Positions 1-19,600 of a stretch of DNA of 64,000 nt are shown here, in pieces. The first letter of the stretch is position 1; each line of letters starts with the position of its first letter. The notes beneath the pieces were generated by a model, which had not been told where the DNA came from, made no database searches, and saw only the letters and a list, made by a program, of their open reading frames with translations. The position numbers and the translations under genes are program-made. Source of the stretch: Halichondria panicea (lineage: Eukaryota > Porifera > Demospongiae > Suberitida > Halichondriidae); assembly GCF_963675165.1 (NCBI RefSeq), contig NC_087377.1:5208042-5272041 (forward strand). Direction: 5' to 3'.

Positions 1-7802
<7,802 letters not shown>

Positions 7803-8067
7803 GTAACACTATATAGGGACACTGTCAATTATATCTGTGCACTGTGTCGTGTTTTAGACTGATCTAATTTCTCTGTTCTGTATACAATATACATGTAGTG
7901 TACGTACGTATAACTGCATAATGTTATTTTTAGTTTTGTGGCTACCTCTTTATTGAATTGTGCCTGTGTAATGCTTGAATCATTAGTACAATGCTTGAAG
8001 ACCTAATCAGTTTCTAATAATAGCCAATGACATGCATGGTTTGTGTATCAGATATCAACTGAAAGTA

Positions 8068-8305
8068 TACCGTATAGCGCGAAATTTTCGAGGGGCTTAA
8101 TTTTCGTGGATTTCGTGGGTTAGAATTCTACACGAAAATTAAGTCTACGAAAATTGTTCTTTAATTAGAATTACCTGCTATCGTGCAAATATTTAAAGGC
8201 GTGGCTTCCGGTAAGCAGTCATTCTGCGAATATTGTGCAGCGAAATGGCTTTTAGAGGCTAATCCACGAAATATAAGTGCCTCGAAAATTTCGCGCTATA
8301 CGGTA
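8068..8305. mobile_element. MITE, TACCGTATAGC family, copy 1
   Basis: A 238-bp element with near-perfect terminal inverted repeats: it begins TACCGTATAGCGCGAAATTT and ends with its reverse complement. Interior strings such as CACGAAAATT also pair across the centre. The outermost TA may be a TA target duplication, as in Tc1/mariner-type MITEs. It lies in the JNK/CARD intergenic region. Three relatives are at 12034-12183, 56577-56786 and 57790-58062. Confidence 0.85.
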
Positions 8306-8682
8306 TTTGCTGCAATTAAATCAATTTTGGTATTCATCTGCAGCGTGTGAATAGATAGGGTAGATCCCTGGGAAAGTACCTGGGTTTCTACCCCAACAGT
8401 CTTATGTAATCTATGCACGGTTATAAAAGTAATTAAGGGTTCCATGCATGAGACATTAATTGTGTCATATTGCTGATTTGTGAGGACTCTAGATCTCTTG
8501 AGGAATTGTGTCTGAATCCAAGCTTCTTTCTTTGTGAGTACTTAGTGAGCTTTCATTTTGTATAATTATGTAGATACCAAACTGTGTATACTGTGTAGCC
8601 ATGCAACCAAGGCATAGACTCATATATTCCTATTTATTCCAGGCTCTCTAGTGTTAAAAAAAACACCTGACGAATCAAACTG

Positions 8683-11600
8683 ATGATGACCGAGGGTCTC
8701 GGTAAGTATTGTGAGATGGAGGTACATGTAGATGTTTGCATATTTAACGTTGTAAACATATGCGGGTATAGATTGAGGCACATTTGCTTGTTCCAAGGTG
8801 CTTCCCCCCCTCTTTATAAGGCCACTCCAAAAGTCAATGAATACACGACGGGCCGGATGGTCTGTATTTTATAGTTATATACAGTACACAACTGGGCACA
8901 ATTAAAATTACGACCAATGATCAGCAGATTTTGTTTTTACAGAATATAGTATAGTGGTTAGTCACGGAGAAAAGATTGTTGCAGCCATTTCAACAGATCC
9001 CAAAGGACTGGCTCTCTCACTTCATGCCAAACGCTTGATATCTGATACTGATTTTGAAGAGACAAATGAGTTAAACAAGACCAAAACTGCTAAAGCAAGA
9101 AGACTCTATTCTGCTGTGAAGAAGATGATACAGCATCACCCCGGTCGATACGATGACTTCATTCGTACTTTCAAAGATAGTGGGGAACTTCACTGTGACT
9201 TGCTGAAAGTACTCAACGACAGTGAAGGTAAATGACATCATGCATTGTTGATTGTGTTTCATGCAAAATTGAATGGACATGCTACGTGTTTCTTTCGATT
9301 GCGATTTTTGCAGAAAACAGTGTTTAAAGTTAGAAATGCAAGTGTATTTTGCACGAAGTAATATGACCTGTACANNNNNNNNNNNNNNNNNNNNNNNNNN
9401 NNNNNNNNNNNNNNNNNNNNNNNNNNNNNNNNNNNNNNNNNNNNNNNNNNNNNNNNNNNNNNNNNNNNNNNNNNNNNNNNNNNNNNNNNNNNNNNNNNNN
9501 NNNNNNNNNNNNNNNNNNNNNNNNNNNNNNNNNNNNNNNNNNNNNNNNNNNNNNNNNNNNNNNNNNNNNNNNNNCTCACTGTTCATCAATTTATGCACGT
9601 ATAGAAAGTATTTGTTGTTAATAACTAATCTATTTCGTATAGATGCTGGAAAAACGGATTTGGTGAGACATGCATCAGATTCAAACATCTCTGAGGACAG
9701 CGGCATGGACAATATCAGCCTGGACTCTTCATCAGTGAACTGCCAATGCCCTTGTGGTGTGACTGACTTCAGTCACTGTCTCTGTCCACCCCCTGACTGC
9801 TTAGCCAATCGCCACTCAAGCACCGAGGCATTCCCAGAACTAGATCTCGGGGCCAATAAGAAAGCCGGAAGTGTGTTGCAGCAGCATTTAGCTGAAGAAA
9901 CTGAGAGCATTCAGCACGAATTCACAACTTATTCAATGTCAGTTTATCACTGGGCAAAGTCAATAAGGGGCATAGACGACTCATTGAAGCAAATCTTGCG
10001 TACTCGTCAACAGACAATCAGATCAAACAATTTTGAAGACTTGTATGCATCTGTCACTGCAGGCATTGATTTTATTAACTATGAGAGCCTTGACGATCAT
10101 GTAATGGAAGCTTGTAGAAATGCAAGTGACAATGGTGAGAAATCACTTCGATTGCAAAAGAAAGCTGAAGATGCAGCTAAAATATACGCAAATTCATTTC
10201 GGGAATATAGCCAGCTTCGAGTTTTCTTGCTCCCAAGCAGCGTACGAGATATTTGTTCAGACAACCAGGAGGTGACTTCAAGAAAAGAATTGAAAATCAA
10301 AATCGAAGAGGATTTTCAAAAATTTCCTCTCAAGCGAATTGCACACTTCAAGAAAGTTGTAAGAAAGCTTTTGAATCTCCCTCATGATGTCTTACTCAGG
10401 GTGACTTCTGTAGAGCAAGGCTGTGTGGAGATGAGTTTTGAGATAGTCGGAGCATTTCCAGGTGAACTTTTGAGTTTGAGCCTTGAACAGAAAAAAGCAC
10501 TGGTTGCTGAAAACATTACATTGATGGAGTATGCTGGGATGATGCAATACTGCTGCTGTGAACTGCTGGACAATGAGGTAGGTAACCTAAATTCTGCGAT
10601 AAATTCATATTTCCCACCTATACTACACTTCTGCCATGTAGTCTGGTTTAGCTGTCATAAATTGGCACCTCAGGGCTACAAGGAAAAATAGTGGCTCATA
10701 TTGGCACCTCAAGCATATGCAACTATAATGGTGTTTTCGATGAATGAAGATGAATGAAATGTCTTGCATGAGAAACAAAATGTCGTAAATCAAAACTTGG
10801 AGTCAGAGGGTGTAGTCTGTAGACTAGTTCATCAAAAATTCTGCTGTATGCTTGCTAAAGGAGCTGCTTTAGAGACACTCTGGGAGAGGGCTAGGCTCAG
10901 GCTGACTTGCTCACTAGCACTAGTACTGCACGCCACTGCACTATAGGCCTGTTCAGCTTCTTCAAGAATTCAACGAAAAAGAAGCCAGTTTAATAATAAT
11001 ATAGGAGTGGCTATTTTAAGCTTACCTTTCTTGCTTACTAGCCTGGCATAGCCGAAGAGAACTGGTCTAGACGCAAGCTGTGTTGTTTTTTCTGGCTGGT
11101 TGCTGCAGTAGATATGTTGAGGGAGGGGCTGACTAGATAGGGGAGTGGCTCTGTACCGGTCGCTTGGAGGGAGGGGCTGGCTGCTCTTATTCTGTCCAAG
11201 CTGCGCAAGTGTGGACTGGAGCCCTGGTACATGGTGTGAACGAACTCTCTTTTTCGTATAGTTGTCTTCTTGTTTGCTATGTGGAAGTCATGCAAGCTTA
11301 TATAGCTGGATGCATAGCAACCAGTCAGCCAGTCAGATGAGACATAATTATATCAGTTAATGCACAGTGCCTCGGGGTTTATGACAGTAAACCACACCTC
11401 TCCTTCGGGCTTACGCCCTCGTAGTCGGGAGGTTTACTGTCATAAACACTGTACATTAACTAATACATATCATGAATACGTAATGAGAGAAATGGTATAT
11501 CCTAAGCGAACTAGCTGCTAGCTCATAGCAACTTCTTAGTTCCTTTAAGTAACATCCCTCTAATTTTCCTTCAGTTTAATATTATAGAGTGGACAACCAA

Positions 11601-14600
11601 TCATCTATTTTCGAACACTTGTTCTCGAGGACAGCGGCTCAGAGCACTAAGCTGATAGTACCTAGGTAAAGGCTCTATTGAAGTCCGAACTCACAGCCAG
11701 CAAAAGCTTCCTCAGCGGAGTGACAGGGCCGGGCCAAACACTGAATTATTGGAACAGATTTAGTTTGAACATAGCCATGATTCGTGAATTCTCTCTCTCG
11801 TATCGACAGAACTAAACAGCTAGCTACAATACATGGCCGTAATCTACAACAAGTAAACTATGTACATGCAGCTTTGGTTTCAAGGTCTGACTGCAAGCCG
11901 TTCGACAATGTAATATGGTGGCCATGTAATATGGTGGCCTCTAAGTGCAGTAGTGCCATCAAAATCAATACCTTTTCATAATCTCCATTTTTTTCCCCAG
12001 TTTGTGTCATGGCTACACTGGAGATTATAAGTGTACCGTATAGCAGGTAATTTTTGTGGGGTGAAATATTCGTTACGTAGGCGTGGTTTACCGGAATGCA
12101 TGCAATGCAGTACAGTCAAACGAAATCGCCGTATTCGAGTTAAACTTTTTTACCCCCACGAAAATTACCCGCTATATACGGTAGTCAATTGGTATATTTG
12201 TAAGGCTTGATCTATATATATAGCGTAACAATTATGGAGCTCTATATAAAATTATACCATATATATAGAGCTCCAAAGATACTATCAAGAAGCTGTACGA
12301 TGATGTGTGCCAAACGAACTACCAAAACGATGAACTTAATGGTAAACCCATTTCAACATAGCATGTGTTACTAATATCTATTTTGAAAACAGCAGACGTT
12401 GAATATGACAGCCAGGAACACACACCAGATTGCCAATATCTTTCTCAGGTTTGTATTGCTCACGTGCAATATAGAATACTTAACCAGCTGTTGTATATTA
12501 GGTGAGCGTTGCAAATGTGTGCCCCATGGAAGAGTGCCTCTACTGTGGAAAAATACTTGCACATTGCTCTTTGGAGGTTAGTCAATCTAGCTTTTTTAGT
12601 ATTAATGTTCAATCATCAATATACAGTATCACTCCCTCAAATGTGAGAGAAGTGATAGCAGCTGTTCAAATTCTTCTGATGAGTCTGACAATGAGGAACT
12701 GTCATGCTCAGAGCAGGTACCAACTTGCATACCATCTCATTGCTGACTTGCATGCCATTCACTTTTTCCTCGTAGAACCCAGTTTCTCGCAATGCTGAGC
12801 AACTAGCTGTTCGTACCAGCCAAATGGATGGACGTTCTCAAGACCTATTCATGTCCACTGCTTATCAGCAAGGTGAGGAATAGTGGATGTGTTTATGTAT
12901 TGTGCTTACTTGGCATAATTATTAGTAACCCCCAGCAAATTAAGCACTTGCTTTTTAGCTATGTTTCGCGTATTTTTACTTATGTTCAAACTTAGCCTCA
13001 ATCCCAGGCCACAGAGAGTGGGTCTAGTAATGACTGCTTGCGCAAGCGCTAATATCCCCCCGGTATCTGGGGGCTTTAGATAACATCGTATAATTATGCT
13101 GAATAAAACTAACAATGACGTCACAACGAACGGAAGTAGATTCAAAGAAGTAGATAGAAATTTCGATTGAGCCCATCTGATAGCATTCTGATAGCTACCC
13201 TAGCTTAGCCTGCTATGTTAACAAAAGATTCACAACCTGAAACAGTGTGGATGACAATCGTCGGAACGGAGTGAAATCTGACAATAGCCTATATGAACAG
13301 GCCACGCTCATCTACTAACCTCTACATAATTATTTATAGACTCTATCAGAAAGAAAAATAGCTGTGCTGTGTATGACTTCTAATTCTTTGTCTGTATTCA
13401 GGATCAGTATTATGGGAAATTTTACGGGAAAATTATCCAATAATTTTGCGCATGCGCAAGCAGTCAATAGCAGGCCTTTTTCTTCAATCCAGTCTGCTAA
13501 AACTAAGGAGGCTAGTTCAAACTGTGCAATAAGTTATTAGTGTACCAATACTCATTACACTCGTGATTCATCGCCATTCAAAGTCATCTGGTCATCTCAA
13601 AAGTGCAGCTTTAATTCAACAACAAGGTTTTTAGCTTCATGATCAGCAATATCGTAGAAACAGCGCGTACTCGACCATAATCGTTTTAAGCGTATGCGCA
13701 ACTGCATGCAGGTTGTTTGTACTCAAATTGAAGCGCTTTTCCAATTATGCGAAGGATGTTAGTGAATTGATTCAGCTAATTTTGTTTATCTATGAGCTAG
13801 CTAGCTTGTAGCCTCCTTCACAAGGCCCCATCTTCAGTGCGGCCTGGAATCAAGGCTAGATAGCTTGTACAGTGCATGGTAGGTGATATCTACCTGGAAG
13901 GACTCTTTGGGCATGCTGTTACCTTGTCTGATCATGCTGAGAGAATGTGAGACATGGGTGAGGTCTCAGGTAGGTTAACCCTTTAACCGTCGGATTCTTA
14001 ATTAACAGTGAAGTAAAATGTCTATAAATTCTCTATCGGGTTTCTAGAGCAATAAAATGTCTAGCAACCATATACCAATAGAATGCCCATACAATAAGGA
14101 ATAAAATGGTGCAACATGTGTTGCCATAACAACCACGGTTATTACGCTCAACCGTTTTTATCCTGCTCGGCCAGCGGTGAGATAAAATCCAAAAAATTTT
14201 TTTTATGGATCAGCCTATCATATGGTATAAAGGCTTGACTAAGCTTGATTTTCACATCATATGAATGTAACAGTGCTAAGATATATCAATTTGAAGTACA
14301 ATACGTACATGTATTACTATATCGGTGAACGATCTATGAAATTTACAAGCTCACATAAAGACTGTTCATTACTGCTAATTCTATTTTAGCTATACTATAC
14401 TTACACTACTGATATTCTAGCTATACTATACTACTTGCCAGAGTCACACAGTGAGCCCTCTCCTGGTCTTTCACCGTCCTGGTCCATAGTGCTAGCGTCT
14501 AGGTCCATGTCATGCATGTCCTCAGTCCCAGACAGTTCATCAGCGTCTGGCATAAAGGAGCTGTTGCACTTCCCAAAGGTCCACTCTTGCATTTAATATC

Positions 14601-16572
14601 AACTTTGTTCTATATGTAGCAGCAAGTCCAAAGATACAGTCCCACAAAGTATTTTACATAGAACTTGCAGTAAAGACAATGTACCACGCCCATTTTGGGC
14701 AACACGGATTGTATGTACACATCATCAAGTTTCATATCCCTCTCTCTTCAATGTTATTATAAAAGGGTAATAATTTTAGCGAATTTCTTAATTCCGCGCT
14801 AATAATACAGTGAAACCTTTTATAACGGACTCTCTAATTAGCAGACCCCTCTGTTATAGCGAACGAGGAGGGCGTTTATTGTTATGTCTCCTCCAAAACT
14901 CTTGCACAGCAGCAGTTATTGTGCTCTTCTTGGGCTGCTGTCTCAGCTTAAGTCTATTTCTCAGCTTAAATTTAAGTCATAGGAGTGCTCTCTGTGTCAG
15001 TATCTCTCTCTCTGCCATCGATGCAAAAGTATTTTTATTCTATGCTGCCACGCTTGCAACTGGTTCCACATGCCATTTCAGCTCCACCCACAGTGTCACG
15101 CCCAATACATGGGCGATTATTCAAGATGGGCGTTTATTGACAAAAACAGAGCTTACCCTGGGCGTTTAAACAAGATGGGCGTTTATTCAAGGAGGGCGTT
15201 TAATCAAGTATTGTGCTAATGAACTTGCTACAAATCTGCCAAAATTAGTACCCTAAAAACAGAGAAAAATTAAATTTACTACCCGTCATAATAGTAATTT
15301 TAAGTATACAGGTTTTGTGTGTTTTTTTGGAATTTGACACTATAATGCTGAATCGCACTTTTTTAATCATGCAGGTACCAAAGTCAAGGAGGATTCACTG
15401 CCAAAGGTCAAAAAAGTTGAACAAGCTGTCTCTTGGCTTTTAGCTGAGGAGCTGTTGCACTTCCCAAAGGTCCACTCTTGCATTTAATATCAACTTTGTT
15501 CTATATGTAGCAGCAAGTCCAAAGATACAGTCCCACAAAGTATTTTACATAGAACTTGCAGTAAAGACAATGTGCCCTGCATGTCAATATATCATTAGGA
15601 ATAGTGAAGTGTCATAGGGTATTTTGATAAAACTATAGTAGTACAGCCCTTTTACTTATATATGATTATGACTAGACTGTGTTCTGTCATGCCTTTAATA
15701 TCCTTGTACAGATGGATAGAGTGTATTTGCCACTAAACCCGGTATCGATAATGCAACGAATGGAAAGCTTCGATTCAGAACCTGTGCTAATTTTTGATCA
15801 ACCAACTACTCTGGTCAAGGATTACAGAGATATCAGAGATCAAGTTCCAGCTCCCAGAGAGAAAATATCACTTCCCATGTTGCTTAGCAAGCACCACGAG
15901 GAATTTCATCCAGTTTGGGGGTTTTGTGGCAGTGACAAAGAATCCTCTTTGTCTGATGGCGATCAATTCAACGTTCACTTTCTCAAGTGCACTACCATCG
16001 TAGCTAATGAGTATGAGAATGGCTCTCGGTTCACTGCAATTCCATTTGCGATTCTCTACAGTTCACAAATTAAACAAGACAAAGGAATGACTGGGTACAA
16101 GTTCGACAAGGTATCTGATGTGCTGCAAATGGCCAAGTGGGCAAGAAAGGGATATCAGGGGTCTACTTCTGATTCTTCTATCTCTGCTAATGAGCTGTTG
16201 ATCGTTCGAAAAGTGCGAAACAAAATTCTTGGGAAACAGAGTTTGAAAGTTTTCAGCTTGACAACAGGAAAAGATGTGTTTAGTTCCAATTGTACTGGAA
16301 ATTTCTCAACCAAGCCTCGTGATGTGTGCCTCTATCTGCCCAAAATACTCAAAGATGTAACAAGAAGAGTTGGAACGCATCAAAGAACGGGTTCAAATTC
16401 AAAACTTGGAGTACCTACTGTAGTCAAAATGCTCCACAGTAGTGTGGAAACCTCACTTGTTGCGACGAGTGTTCACGATCAAGATCCTGAAAATGCACGC
16501 TTGTTGGAAATTCCTATTGAACTTGACATCCTTGTTCGCGTTGAAGATAACGTCGATGAGGACGAAAACTAA
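8683..16572 (+). CDS. CARD-like + CABIT-like signalling protein, about 861 aa
   Basis: Exons, all phase-consistent: 8683-8701, 8943-9227, 9643-10577, 12269-12341, 12393-12448, 12502-12576, 12627-12716, 12776-12872, 15375-15469 and 15712-16572. Residues about 8-100 fit a six-helix CARD/death fold (LISDTDFEE, ARRLYSAVKKM, YDDFIRTFKDSG). Next come a Cys-rich linker, a helical stretch and an RIAHFKKVV...LLRVTSVEQGCVEMSFEI module of the kind I associate with invertebrate death-fold proteins. The C-terminal exon resembles a CABIT domain (Themis/GAREM type): KISLPMLLSKHHEEF, FTAIPFAILY, KQSLKVFSL, GNFSTKPRDVCLYLPKIL and IPIELDILVRV. The probable role is an innate-immune or receptor-proximal adaptor (inference). 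The 200-N gap lies in intron 2 and could hide an exon. The donor of the 15375 exon (gtccac) is weak and lies in a duplicated segment. The stop is only a few bases before the repeat block begins. Confidence 0.78.
9375..9574. other. Assembly gap, 200 N
   Basis: Exactly 200 N, a placeholder length. It lies within an intron of the CARD/CABIT gene. The splice phases on both sides (phase 1 to phase 1) agree, so no exon need be missing, but one of 3n length could be. Confidence 0.99.
11355..11461. repeat. 107-bp hairpin-forming inverted repeat in a CARD/CABIT intron
   Basis: The left arm carries AGTTAATGCACAGTG and TTTATGACAGTAAACC. The right arm carries GGTTTACTGTCATAAACACT and GTACATTAACT, its reverse complement with few mismatches. 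The loop is GC-rich. It is probably a small palindromic MITE, but no clear target duplication was found. Confidence 0.75.
12034..12183. mobile_element. MITE, TACCGTATAGC family, copy 2
   Basis: A 150-bp element starting TACCGTATAGCAGGTAATTT and ending with the reverse complement of TACCGTATATAGCGGGTAAT. The ends are flanked by TA. It lies in the intron before the 12269 exon of the CARD/CABIT gene. Confidence 0.82.
13809..13858. mobile_element. Ultra-short 50-bp TAG...CTA element
   Basis: Begins TAGCCTCCTTCACAAGGCC and ends GGCCTGGAATCAAGGCTA. The flanks GCTAGCTTG (left) and GATAGCTTG (right) match at 8 of 9 bases, consistent with a 9-bp target duplication. It resembles the elements at 52599 and 52945. 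Confidence 0.6.
14431..14592 (-). CDS. Short acidic ORF inside a CARD/CABIT intron, unrecognised
   Basis: A 53-codon frame on the minus strand starts MQEWTFGKCNSS and ends in an Asp/Glu-rich tail finishing DSGK. I do not recognise it. The first 12 codons lie in the 126-bp segment that is duplicated at 15448-15573. The second copy opens a different minus frame after the same 12 codons. It may be the terminal exon of a mobile or decayed gene. Confidence 0.25.
   Translation of the reverse strand: MQEWTFGKCNSSFMPDADELSGTEDMHDMDLDASTMDQDGERPGEGSLCDSGK
14557..14682. repeat. 126-bp direct duplication, copy 1
   Basis: Starts GGAGCTGTTGCACTTCCCAA and ends GTAAAGACAATGT. It is identical, as read, to 15448-15573, 891 bp downstream in the same intron/exon region. 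Confidence 0.95.
15448..15573. repeat. 126-bp direct duplication, copy 2 (contains an exon end)
   Basis: Identical to 14557-14682. In this copy the first 22 bases supply the last codons (ELLHFPK) and the splice donor of the CARD/CABIT exon 15375-15469. The rest is intron. Confidence 0.95.
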
Positions 16573-16574
16573 AA

Positions 16575-16696
16575 GTTTTTTTCTCCATAACCAATCCTAG
16601 ATTACATCATCTGGGTGCTTCTTGGTTATACTATTACACTGTGTATTACATCATACTATTACACTGTGTATTACATCATAAGCTTGTATATACATT
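16575..16696 (+). repeat. Left terminal flank of the minisatellite block
   Basis: Contains TTTCTCCAT, AACCAATCCTAGATTACATC, ATCTGGGTGC and two copies of CATACTATTACACTGTGTAT. The same strings in the same order occur in reverse complement at 45593-45712, outside the second array. The unit therefore behaves as an outer terminal inverted repeat. It begins right after the CARD/CABIT stop codon. Confidence 0.85.
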
Positions 16697-19600
16697 ATGT
16701 AATGTAGATAAGGTAGGTAAGGCACTGGTAATGTAGGTAACACTGGTAATGTAGGTAACACTGGTAATGCAGGTAACACTGGTGATGTAGGTAACACTGG
16801 TAATGCAGTTAATGTAGGTAACACTGGTAATGTAGGTAACACTGGTAATGTAGGTAACACTGGTAATGTAGGTAACACAGGTAATGTAGGTAACACAGAT
16901 AATGTAGGTAATGCAAGTAGCACAGGTAATGTAGGTAATATGGGTAATGTAGGTAACACTGGTAATTAATGTAGGTAACACGGGTAATGTAGGTAATGTA
17001 GGTAACACGGGTAATGTAGGTAACATGGGTAATGTAGGTAATATGGGTAATGTAGGTAACACTGGTAATTAATGTAGGTAACACGGGTAATGTAGGTAAT
17101 GTAGGTAACACGGGTAATGTAGGTAACACGGGTAATGTAGGTAATATGGGTAATGTAGGTAACACTGGTAAGGTAGGTAATGTAGGTAACACGGGTAATG
17201 TAGGTAACACTGGTAATGTAGGTAGCACTGGTAATGTAGGTAACACGGGTAATGCAGGTAACACTGGTAATGTAGGTAACACAGGTAATGTAGGTAACAC
17301 GGGTAATGTAGGTAATGCAGGTAACACTGGTAATGTAGGTAACACTGGTAATGTAGGTAACACAGGTAATGTAGGTAACACGGGTAATGTAGGTAATGTA
17401 GGTAACACTGGTAATGTAGGTAACACAGGTAATGTAGGTAACACAGGTAATGTAGGTAATGCAGGTAACACAGGTAATGTAGGTAATGTAGGTAACACTG
17501 GTAATGTAGGTAATATGGTAACACGGGTAATGTAGGTAATGTAGGTAACACGGGTAATGTAGGTAACATGGGTAATGTAGGTAATGCAGGTAACACAGGT
17601 AATGTAGGTAACACGGGTAATGTAGGTAATATGGGTAATGTAGGTAACACTGGTAATGTAGGTAACACTGGTAAGGTAGGTAATGTAGGTAACACGGGTA
17701 ATGTAGGTAACACTGGTAATGTAGGTAACACTGGTAATGTAGGTAACACGGGTAATGCAGGTAACACGGGTAATGTAGGTAACGCAGGTAATGTAGGTAA
17801 TGCAGGTAATGTAGGTAATGTAGGTAACACGGGTAATGTAGGTAACACAGGTAATGTAGGTAACACGGGTAATGTAGGTAATGCAGGTAACACTGGTAAT
17901 GTAGGTAACACTGGTAATGTAGGTAACACTGGTAATGTTGGTAACACGGGTAATGTAGGTAACACAGGTAATGTAGGTAACACAGGTAATGTAGGTAACA
18001 CGGGTAATGTAGGTAATGTAGGTAACACTGGTAATGTAGGTAACACGGGTAATGTAGGTAACACTGGTAATGTAGGTAACACCGGTAATGTAGGTAACAC
18101 GGGTAATGTAGGTAATGTAGGTAACACGGGTAATGTAGGTAACACTGGTAATGTAAGTAACACAGGTAATGTAGGTAACACAGGTAATGTAGGTAATGTA
18201 GGTAACACGGGTAATGTAGGTAACACAGGTAATGTAGGTAATGTAGGTAATGTAGGTAACACTGGTAATGTAGGTAATGTAGGTAACACTGGTAATGTAG
18301 GTAACACGGGTAATGTAGGTAATGTAGGTAACACTGGTAATGTAGGTAACATGGGTAATGTAGGTAACACTGGTAATGCTGGTAACACGGGTAATGTAGG
18401 TAATACTGGTAACACTGATAATGTAGGTAATACTGGTAATGCAGGTATAACACTGGTAATGTAGGTAACACTGGTAATGCAGGTAATGTAGGTAATGCAG
18501 GTAACACGGGTAATGTAGGTAATGTAGGTAATGCAGGTAACACGGGTAATGTAGGTAATGCTGGTAACACTGGTAATGTAGGTAATACTGGTAATGCAGG
18601 TAACACGGGTAATGTAGGTACCGCAGGTAATGTAGGTAACACTGGTAAGGTAGGTAATTGTAGGTAACACTGGTAATGCAGGTAATGTAGGTAACACTGG
18701 TAATGCAGGTAATGTAGGTAATGCAGGTAACACGGGTAATGTAGGTAATACTGGTAATGCAGGTAACACGGGTAATGTAGGTAACGCAGGTAATGTAGGT
18801 AACACTGGTAAGGTAGGTAATGTAGGGTTAGGGGTAATGTAGGTAACACTGGTAATGTAGGTAACGCAGGTAATGTAGGTAACACGGGTAATGTAGGTAA
18901 CACTGGTAATGTAGGTAATGTAGGTAACACCGGTAATGTAGGTAACATGGGTAATGTAGGTAATGTAGGTAACACGGGTAATGTAGGTAATGTATGTAAC
19001 ACTGGTAATGTAGGTAATGTAGGTAACACTGGTAATGTAGATAACACCGGTAATGTAGGTAACATGGGTAATGTAGGTAATGCAGGTAACACAGGTAATG
19101 TAGGTAACACGGGTAATGTAGGTAATATGGGTAATGTAGGTAACACTGGTAAGGTAGGTAATGTAGGTAACACGGGTAATGTAGGTAACACTGGTAATGT
19201 AGGTAGCACTGGTAATGTAGGTAACACGGGTAATGCAGGTAACACTGGTAATGTAGGTAACACAGGTAATGTAGGTAACACGGGTAATGTAGGTAATGCA
19301 GGTAACACTGGTAATGTAGGTAACACTGGTAATGTAGGTAACACAGGTAATGTAGGTAACACGGGTAATGTAGGTAATGTAGGTAACACTGGTAATGTAG
19401 GTAACACAGGTAATGTAGGTAACACAGGTAATGTAGGTAATGCAGGTAACACAGGTAATGTAGGTAATGTAGGTAACACTGGTAATGTAGGTAATATGGT
19501 AACACGGGTAATGTAGGTAATGTAGGTAACACGGGTAATGTAGGTAACATGGGTAATGTAGGTAATGCAGGTAACACAGGTAATGTAGGTAACACGGGTA

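Noticed and set aside
12993-13858. A large TAG...CTA element from TAGCCTCAATCCCAGGCC at 12993 to 13858
   Set aside because: The outer flanks share no target duplication. The right end pairs better, with an 8/9 duplication, as the 50-bp element 13809-13858. The 12993 end stays unpaired.
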